Positions 59,265-64,000 of a stretch of 64,000 nucleotides of DNA are shown piece after piece. The stretch lies in NCBI GenBank assembly GCA_944989445.1, contig CALYLW010000053.1, positions 858,001-922,000 on the forward strand. Reading direction: 5' to 3'. The notes under the pieces are model-generated. The model saw only the letters and a program-made list of their open reading frames with translations. It had not been told where the DNA came from and searched no databases. The position numbers were made by a program, and so were the translations under genes. Each line of letters starts with the position of its first letter. Position 1 is the first letter of the stretch. The stretch comes from Ampullaceana balthica (Eukaryota > Mollusca > Gastropoda > Lymnaeidae).

Positions 59265-61660
59265 ACGATTTATCGTTGATTCAAAGTCAACGTTCTCAGC
59301 TAGATCACGTTCAATTGAAATTAATGCCAATTCAGACAGACGTTCGTTTGTCATTGATGAGCGCAAATAATTTTTGATGAGTTTCAATCTACTGAAACAT
59401 CTTTAAGCAGTAGCACTGCTAACAGGAAGAGTCATGTAAATTTTATAGAGTATTGACAAATTATTGAGACCCGATGACATAATTTTTTCAGTCAATAATG
59501 GCTGAACCTTTTTAAGTTGCAGTTCACTAGTAAAAGGTGGCTGTGTTAATGCATACAAATCTTATGTTCTACGATTGCTTCTTCAAGGTTAATGTCGTGT
59601 TTGTAAATTTTGCATAAACTTTGAAAAGAATATTTATTTTCCTCCGACATTTGTGATGGATCAATACCATAGAAATAAGTAACTGTGCTCCGAAAGTCAT
59701 TAAATCGATCATCTATTTGTGTTACAAGTGTATCCATGATAGTGAAGTACGTTTCAGATTTAAAGCGTGTAGTTGGATCATCAGCCATTTTATCTCTGCT
59801 AAGTTCGCCTGTCATACTTTTCTTTTTTGCAATTCACTTTTCTTTAAATTCTGTTTGAACATCTACATAGTTTGGAACCATTTTCGTTAATAAATTATTT
59901 GACATCTAAATTCAGCATTTCAAAAGCGTCATCGCTTCTCATATCAACAAACTTATTTTTTCCAACTTCGATCAACTGTTTTGCAAAGGCGATGCAAGTA
60001 GTTTGATGACATGAAGATAACTTTTGTACAAATAGCATCAGAAAAACAAAAGTATATTTTGTTATTAAAACAGATAGTCCCATAGCTTCTGTTCTGACAC
60101 TTCCTTTCTATTCTGTTGATTCCCCTGAATCAAGTGTGGTTAGAATAGCAGAGAATGATCCAAAAACTGCATGAACTGCATGCTTACGGCTTGCACATCT
60201 TATATCAGAAAGTCGTTTCAGAGTATCTACTGTTGATTCATATTGATATTTCTGGTATTCTTTAAGAGTATGTAGACGTGGTAAACTAGACGTAAGGAAT
60301 GCATACAACCTTAAATCTACGCCAAAAAAACAACTGTATACCACTGTTTACAGACATTGCTTCGATAGTAACCAAATTCAAAACATGGGCACAATAATTG
60401 GGATGAAAGTTTCTTTATCTGAGTTTAAAGGCCACTCTTAATTCCAGAGTATGCCTGTCCTCGACAGAGTGTGAAATCAATGTTTCACTTTTTTTATTTC
60501 CGTTAAAATCTTCTCAGCAAATGCGGGAGCATTTTTTATTTACGAGGGCGCTTATGAGGTTTTACATATGCATTTCACGCATTCTCTCACTTATAGATCT
60601 CTCTTTAACTTTTATACCAAAAACCCGCCCAAAGTTTTTAGTCATATTAAATCAAAGTACATGAACTTGAATTTATAAGTGTAGCCGTCTGCTAGAGTAT
60701 GTCTTACTGCAGGGACACGCCGATGGGCCAGTAACACACTGCCCCTGGTCTGTGATGGTGTACATACTGTGCATACCCACATAGTACCCACATAGCGCCG
60801 CACCATGTGCACCGCACCGAGATGCACTGAGAAGTAGTGACTGAGTGACGTATTGGTGCGTTGTGTGTTGTTCCGGTTCCAACGTAAAAAGTGTTTGGTT
60901 GCTGAATTATAAAAACAAATAAACTTTGTATAGCTATAATCTTCCATCTTATTGTTGACTATAAAATACTGTAAATTAGAAGCCTACACACGGCTACATA
61001 AGTTTTAAATTATTTTCTTCTTTTTAGTACACTTATAAAAACGTGTTTTTTAAAAATCTTTTTTTACCTCTATTTATTTTTATTGTGGCTTTAACGTGGG
61101 CTAGATCAGTGCTTCTCAAACTTTTTAGTATGACGGACCGGCAGGAATTATTTGCATTGTACCAGGGACCGGTGCACTATTTTCCCTGCACTGACAATTT
61201 GTTCGGTCCTTTTTTTGAGAACATCTGCGGACCGGCAGCAGATGGCCCACGGACCGGCACCGGTCCGCGGACCACCACTTTGAGAAACACTGGCCTAGAT
61301 GACACGCCCCTCAGCTTGTGAGACGAGCTCACTATTCGTTATCCAGCCGCTGTTTACCAAAGTATAAAAGTCTATAAACCTTTCCACATGTCCTGATTTT
61401 AAAACTGAATTTAAAGAAACTGACATATGATCAATTCTAGATATATCAATGCTTGATTCAATAATTAAAGAAAATAATTGTGCAGGCTTAACTTCATTAT
61501 CAATTGTCGCCGATAATTCAGATGTGAGTGATTGATTTAAACCAGATATTACCGTTTCATTATTTGATATACAATATTTAGCAAGCAGTTTGGTGTTGAT
61601 TACAAGTTTTGAGTTAAGAAATATTTTTTTCTGCTCTTGTGACACCTTTTTGGTGTTCAT
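59265..61660 (-). pseudogene. hAT transposase 2 (DUF4371-type), broken
   Basis: Minus-strand pieces from N- to C-terminus: KPAQLFSLIIESSIDISRID and GHVERFIDF (61390-61510), CRGQAYSGIKSG (about 60440), LKRLSDIRCASRKHAVHAVF (60160-60220), and the dimerisation region RCFSRLKLIKNYLRSSMTNE then RLSELALISIE (59290-59420). A stop replaces the residue before RCFS. Homologous to hAT 1 but clearly distinct. Confidence 0.82.
61107..61292. mobile_element. hAT-type MITE, 186 bp, nested in hAT 2
   Basis: Inverted ends CAGTGCTTCTCAAA and TTTGAGAAACACTG, with flanks GGCTAGAT (61099-61106) and GCCTAGAT (61293-61300), an 8 bp duplication with one mismatch. The interior has repeated GGACCGGCA/ACCGGT motifs. 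Confidence 0.88.
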
Positions 61661-62176
61661 CGAGGGCGTCTTTAGGGGGGCGCCATTTTAGACCCAACAG
61701 GGGCGCGGGGGGCAAGCCGCCCCCCCCTGCCCTATAGCTAAATCCGCCACTGATACAGCCATTATGCCTAAGGAGATATGTGTACTAACATACCTAAACC
61801 ATGAGTAAACTGATAATACAAACTATCCTATAAGTATAAGTTTCGAAATTGTAGTGAAAAGAAAGGAACATAGTTGAGTTATCTTTAAAATTTTAATTAC
61901 ATTTAAAAATGTCAAAATAAAATGGATAACAGTATTATTTTTCTGAAAAATTTGAATTTTTAAACGATAAAAAATAATTAAATGTATACATGAAGTATAC
62001 ACATATGAAATTTTTATTAAATCTATTTACACACAACAATTTGACAGGTTCACTACTTAATAACTCTTTAATTGACATAAAAAATTCAACTTATATATAC
62101 ACTTTCTTCGGCCATTTAAACTCTGACAAATATGATTCAGTATGGTAGTAATTATTATTGCTATTATGTCTAGGGA

Positions 62177-64000
62177 CAGTGGCATAGTGAGGGGGGTGGG
62201 GGCGGATGCCCGGCGGCACTTTGCCAGGTGCGGCAAATTCCTAGTCGTTAATAAGTTTCTTAAACTGAAAATTTTAAAAGAAAGAGGAGTTTTTAAAAAT
62301 ACAAATTAAAGAAAAGCCAAATAAGAAATTAATAAAAGAAATAAAGGAACTATCCAAAAGCATGTGAACGTTTTAACTGCCACAACATAAAACTCCTTAT
62401 TGGATATAAATTCTTCTGATATTAATACTACTGTAATAAAAAAAAACCAGAGGCTAAATTAGTATGCGAACTTGACACTGATGTAGTGATAAATTCATTG
62501 ATTCTTAAAATATGACAGCCGCCCCTGTTGTAAAAATTGGAGGGGGGGGGGAGGGGCGGCATTTTCCTAATTGTTAATAAGCTAATTGTTAAACCGTGAA
62601 AATAAATTTTAATAAAAAAAAGATACGCCAAGATAAAAAAATTTAACGAAATGAAGAACTATATTAAAATACGAGAGTGCTTCTAATGCCAAAACTTCAA
62701 ACTCCATTATGAATCTTTACTCTTCTGATACTAATGTTACTGAGCTGGAAAACATGGGGGTTGACAGTATGACAATAATGTGCTGGTATATATAATTGAT
62801 TCAAGTTTGATTTTAACGAAAGTGAACTACTGGAAAAAATTGTTTGCGTATTTATATGGCTTATTTTAATGTCTTTTGATTTGTGACATAAACAAAAATA
62901 ATGGAAACATTTATTTGCTTATCTAGTGGAATTTAAACTTGGCACAAATAAATACAAAATATGTGGGGGGGGGGCAGGTGGTGGCAAATTCCTCGTTGTT
63001 AATTAGCTAATTGTTAAATCGTGAAAATAAATTTTATTAAAATAGAAAAGCCAACATAAGTACTCAATAAGTATTCAACATTACCAAAGATTTTTTTTTA
63101 CAAATGGAAGGAATCAGAAATTGGATAAAAAAGAATAGACTATTAATAAAGATCAACAATTAGTTGTTGTAAAAGAGAAAACAAAGTGGCAAGAAGTTCT
63201 TAGAATATTTGACATTATTAAATCCTGGCGAAATTGAATGTTACTTTTTGAGTCACAGAGAGGGCAATACTGTGTCGAATAAAGGCAATATTATGTAACT
63301 AATGCAATAGCTTGCAAAGTACGCTTTGAGCACTCTAAGAACATACTGGGAAAAGGGGTAAAAAACTTGTCATATAAAATTCAAACTGAGCTCATAGCAA
63401 TTTTAGTAGATACAGTTCCCCAAAAAATCATCTTTCTTCAATAACAAGATACCAAATATTGTTCCATTGTATTTGATAGCTCTTCATATATTTGGCATAA
63501 GGATCAAACAAGTCCAGTTGTGATATGTAAAGATTGAAAATCAAAAGTAGACGCCGTGGAATCTTTCAAAGATTTCATTCAAGCAAAAGTGAATCTGCTT
63601 ACGACATTTCTGAAATGATTTTGAATAAATGATGATCTCAAAATAATGGATTGCACAGGACCAACGTGTTTTAATACTTCTTAAGGGCTGGAAAGTATAC
63701 AAGAGTTCAACAAGGTGCAAAAACATAAAATCTCATGTCAAACTCGTTCAAACAATAAAATCTAATTAAATTAGTTAACATGATACTCCACTGAAACGAA
63801 TTCTTAAAACTATTTTAGTACACTTGAGCGTTGTTACGCATTCTTTTCCAGGTCCATGCACTGTTGGAAATACATAATTGCTTCTACAACCAAGGCATTC
63901 AGACTTCAGGATACAAAATAGTGAATATACCATGGAGCCATTTTGAGGTTACTTTGTAAGCTATAGAACTGAAAGATGCCGACAATAAGCTCAACACCCG
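62177..64000 (+). mobile_element. hAT transposon 3, left part (runs off the window)
   Basis: Left end CAGTGGCATAGTGAGGGGG resembles the ends of hAT 1 and 2. Three subterminal repeats begin near 62205, 62530 and 62965; each has a G-rich run followed by GGCAAATTCCT- and TTGTTAATAAGCTAATTGTT-like sequence. A transposase remnant in plus orientation follows. Confidence 0.65.
63370..63935 (+). pseudogene. hAT transposase 3 (DUF4371/ZMYM-type), broken
   Basis: Pieces: KYCSIVFDSSSYIWHKDQTS, VDAVESFKDFIQAK, DDLKIMDCTGPTCFNTS, and FSTLERCYAFFSRSMHCWKY. These fit the DST...HxDQ, DIKDCRGQGYDN and TFFxxxExLYxFFSxSxxRW motifs of DUF4371 transposases. Many stops. Confidence 0.75.

Larger units (their letters stand above)
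57777..61752 (-). mobile_element. hAT transposon 2, complete, with perfect 8 bp TSD
   Basis: Inverted ends CAGTGGCGGATTTAG and CTAAATCCGCCACTG, with identical ATACAGCC at 57769-57776 and 61753-61760. About 4.0 kb. It holds a decayed transposase on the minus strand, a nested MITE (61107-61292) and a LINE 3' end (59100-59216). Confidence 0.93.

Overview
This window is animal nuclear DNA. It is AT-rich, gene-poor and intron/exon structured, and it is packed with Helitrons, hAT transposons, LINE fragments, tRNA-derived SINEs and minisatellites. The mix suggests a mollusc, probably a gastropod: CAP-superfamily secreted proteins, a reprolysin-type (M12B) metalloprotease split over many small exons, and pearl-like elements with tandem core repeats. 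The organism assignment is inference.

Layout. 1-10831: head-to-tail Helitron array. Four units join with the 3' CTAG of one directly abutting the 5' TC of the next, and each is filled with a ~168 bp minisatellite arranged in a three-monomer higher-order repeat. 10832-14950: LINE fragment, a Helitron carrying a tRNA-like segment, a 3-unit ~490 bp tandem array and a 15 bp minisatellite. 14951-15871: intronless CAP-domain gene (minus). 16380-17015: 23 bp and 36 bp minisatellites. 21021-38817: scattered exons of one M12B metalloprotease (plus), with introns full of transposons. The exons recover pro-domain, furin site, catalytic domain with HELGH and the start of the post-catalytic Cys-rich region. 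A frameshift, a lost splice acceptor, an in-frame stop and a Helitron beside the last exon argue that the copy is dead. 33097-36918: complete hAT element with perfect 8 bp TSD, with a smaller hAT nested in it. 42662-43546: second CAP gene (minus), a paralogue of the first including its upstream flank. 43850-46870: LINE fragment split by a tandem array, then a small hAT MITE. 48340-48836: LINE endonuclease fragment. 51635-53086: another ~490 bp array. 54747-64000: Helitrons, a Buster-like hAT remnant, a second complete hAT with perfect TSD, and the left part of a third hAT running off the window.

The only genes that look intact are the two CAP paralogues. They share signal peptide, His-rich pro-region, RVKR furin site, CAP domain, four-Cys tail and a hydrophobic C-terminus suggestive of a GPI anchor. 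One keeps the full CAP tetrad; the other has Tyr in place of a tetrad His. Most other long open frames are shadows of repeats whose period is a multiple of three.
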